From NCBI GenBank assembly GCA_019120125.1, contig DWVR01000082.1, positions 1 to 46,615 on the forward strand: a stretch of DNA of 46,615 nt, read 5' to 3'. The stretch's first letter is position 1. Every line of letters begins with the position of its first letter. Under the pieces are notes generated by a model that saw only the letters and a program-made list of their open reading frames with translations, ran no database searches and was not told where the DNA came from. Origin of the DNA: Candidatus Phocaeicola excrementigallinarum (GTDB taxonomy: Bacteria > Bacteroidota > Bacteroidia > Bacteroidales > Bacteroidaceae). This document shows, piece after piece, positions 45,822-46,615 of the stretch. Position numbers and translations under genes: made by a program.

Positions 45822-46523
45822 ATGACTTATTCACACGAAGTTGAACACATGTGTTGTGTTGCGAAAGGACCCAATCACGGTCCCGCTCCAATTCCTGAAG
45901 AAGGGAAATGGATTCAGGCAAAAGAGATTAAAGACATCTCAGGTTTGACTCACGGTATCGGATGGTGCGCTCCGCAGCAGGGTACTTGCAAGCTGACACT
46001 GAACGTTAAGGAAGGCATCATCGAAGAATGTCTGGTTGAGACGATCGGTTGCTCAGGCATGACCCACTCTGCAGCCATGGCGTCAGAGATCCTGCCGGGA
46101 AAGACCATTCTGGAAGCTTTGAACACGGACTTGGTTTGCGACGCCATTAACACCGCAATGCGCGAGCTGTTCCTGCAGATCGCTTACGGACGTACCCAGT
46201 CAGCTTTCTCTGAAGGAGGTCTGATGATCGGTGCGGGTCTGGAGGATCTGGGTAAAGGTCTCCGCAGCCAGACCGGTACACTGTACGGAACAAAGGCCAA
46301 AGGAACCCGTTACCTCGAGTTGACCGAAGGCTATATTACCCGTATGGCTCTTGACAAAGACAACCAGGTTATCGGTTACGAATATGTTCACATGGGCAAG
46401 TTCATGGAACAGGTGAAGAAGGGTGTGGATGCCAACGAAGCGTTGAAGGCAGTTACCGGAACTTACGGCCGCTTCAAACCCGAACAAGGCGCAGTTAAAT
46501 ATATTGACCCACGTAAAGAATAA
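45822..46523 (+). CDS. NifU-like iron-sulfur cluster assembly scaffold protein
   Basis: A 233-residue cytoplasmic protein whose central part resembles the NifU/IscU N-terminal scaffold domain. Cysteines occur at 11, 12, 49, 56, 70, 77 and 106; the IGCSGMTHSAAMASEI segment corresponds to the scaffold motif around the second cluster ligand. It is longer than IscU (about 130) and lacks the NifU Nfu domain. Codon use (GGT, CTG, AAG) suggests high expression. It is followed by the GGGtGRT-family gene, a pairing seen in other Bacteroidetes and anaerobes. Its client is unknown. Confidence 0.85.
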   Translation: MTYSHEVEHMCCVAKGPNHGPAPIPEEGKWIQAKEIKDISGLTHGIGWCAPQQGTCKLTLNVKEGIIEECLVETIGCSGMTHSAAMASEILPGKTILEALNTDLVCDAINTAMRELFLQIAYGRTQSAFSEGGLMIGAGLEDLGKGLRSQTGTLYGTKAKGTRYLELTEGYITRMALDKDNQVIGYEYVHMGKFMEQVKKGVDANEALKAVTGTYGRFKPEQGAVKYIDPRKE

Positions 46524-46539
46524 TAGGAGGACACAGATT

Positions 46540-46615
46540 ATGATTAGACCAGTACAGTTTGAAAGTCAAGACCGTCGTATAAAGCAGATTCTGGCTGCAT
46601 TGAACGAGAACGGCA
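46540..46615 (+). CDS. GGGtGRT-family protein (partial, 5' end only)
   Basis: Only 25 codons are visible (MIRPVQFESQDRRIKQILAALNENG), cut by the right edge. The N-terminus and its position directly after the NifU-like gene match the GGGtGRT protein family, named for a conserved motif outside this window; its function is unknown. An AGGAGG ribosome binding site 9 nt upstream (46525-46530) is unusually strong for Bacteroidetes, where such sites are commonly weak. Confidence 0.75.
   Translation, partial: MIRPVQFESQDRRIKQILAALNENG

Overview
The window reads as a chromosomal segment of a gut Bacteroidales (Bacteroides/Phocaeicola-like) bacterium. The lineage signals are the Bacteroidetes promoter type (TTG about 19-20 nt upstream of TAnnTTTG) before many genes, a hybrid two-component system, lipoproteins with acidic residues after the lipobox cysteine, a BtuG-like B12 locus, a secreted GH89 enzyme, and a MetH that lacks the C-terminal activation domain. 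I cannot name the species. I see no tRNA, rRNA, CRISPR array or intact insertion sequence.

Layout. 1-3.6 kb: MATE exporter (cut by the left edge), divergent FadL/OmpP1-type outer membrane protein, then a convergent RhaM-like mutarotase; a four-unit 22-nt repeat array lies between the last two. 3.8-8.8 kb: an AT-rich two-gene module, made of a four-helix membrane protein translationally coupled to a 1396-residue KAP-like P-loop NTPase. This is the most likely accessory (defence-type) system here. 8.8-11.2 kb: a secreted protein resembling an alpha/alpha-barrel glycosidase. 11.3-18.1 kb: a TetR-TolC-HlyD-ABC-ABC-ABC2-ABC2 efflux operon with the same gene order as E. coli cecR-ybhGFSR, but with YbhF split in two, and with an 18-bp palindromic operator at its promoter. 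18.4-22.5 kb: GH89 alpha-N-acetylglucosaminidase, an internally deleted AAA-ATPase-like remnant, and pgk. 22.6-27.7 kb: a hybrid two-component regulator directly followed by two short chromate-family transporters.

27.9-30.1 kb: a tightly overlapped minus-strand trio (GNAT-like protein, IbrA-like PAPS-reductase-family protein, IbrB-like ParB-domain protein). 30.2-34.8 kb: a cobalamin uptake operon (BtuG-like surface propeller, BtuF, BtuC, BtuD) behind a clear cobalamin riboswitch. 34.8-39.3 kb: CPA1-type antiporter with a coupled phosphoesterase, dTDP-glucose 4,6-dehydratase, and asnA. 39.4-43.9 kb: Yip1-like protein, smpB, metH and ung on the minus strand as a likely operon; MetH is a consumer of the B12 imported by the neighbouring locus. 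44.0-46.6 kb: a lipoprotein, a DMP19-family protein, then a NifU-like scaffold followed by the start of a GGGtGRT-family gene.

The least expected structural signal is a set of intergenic 22-nt-period arrays, each of exactly four imperfect units, at 2923-3010, 27774-27861 and 45445-45532. The first two, and a two-unit hairpin at 38002-38045, share one sequence family; the third has the same architecture but a different sequence.
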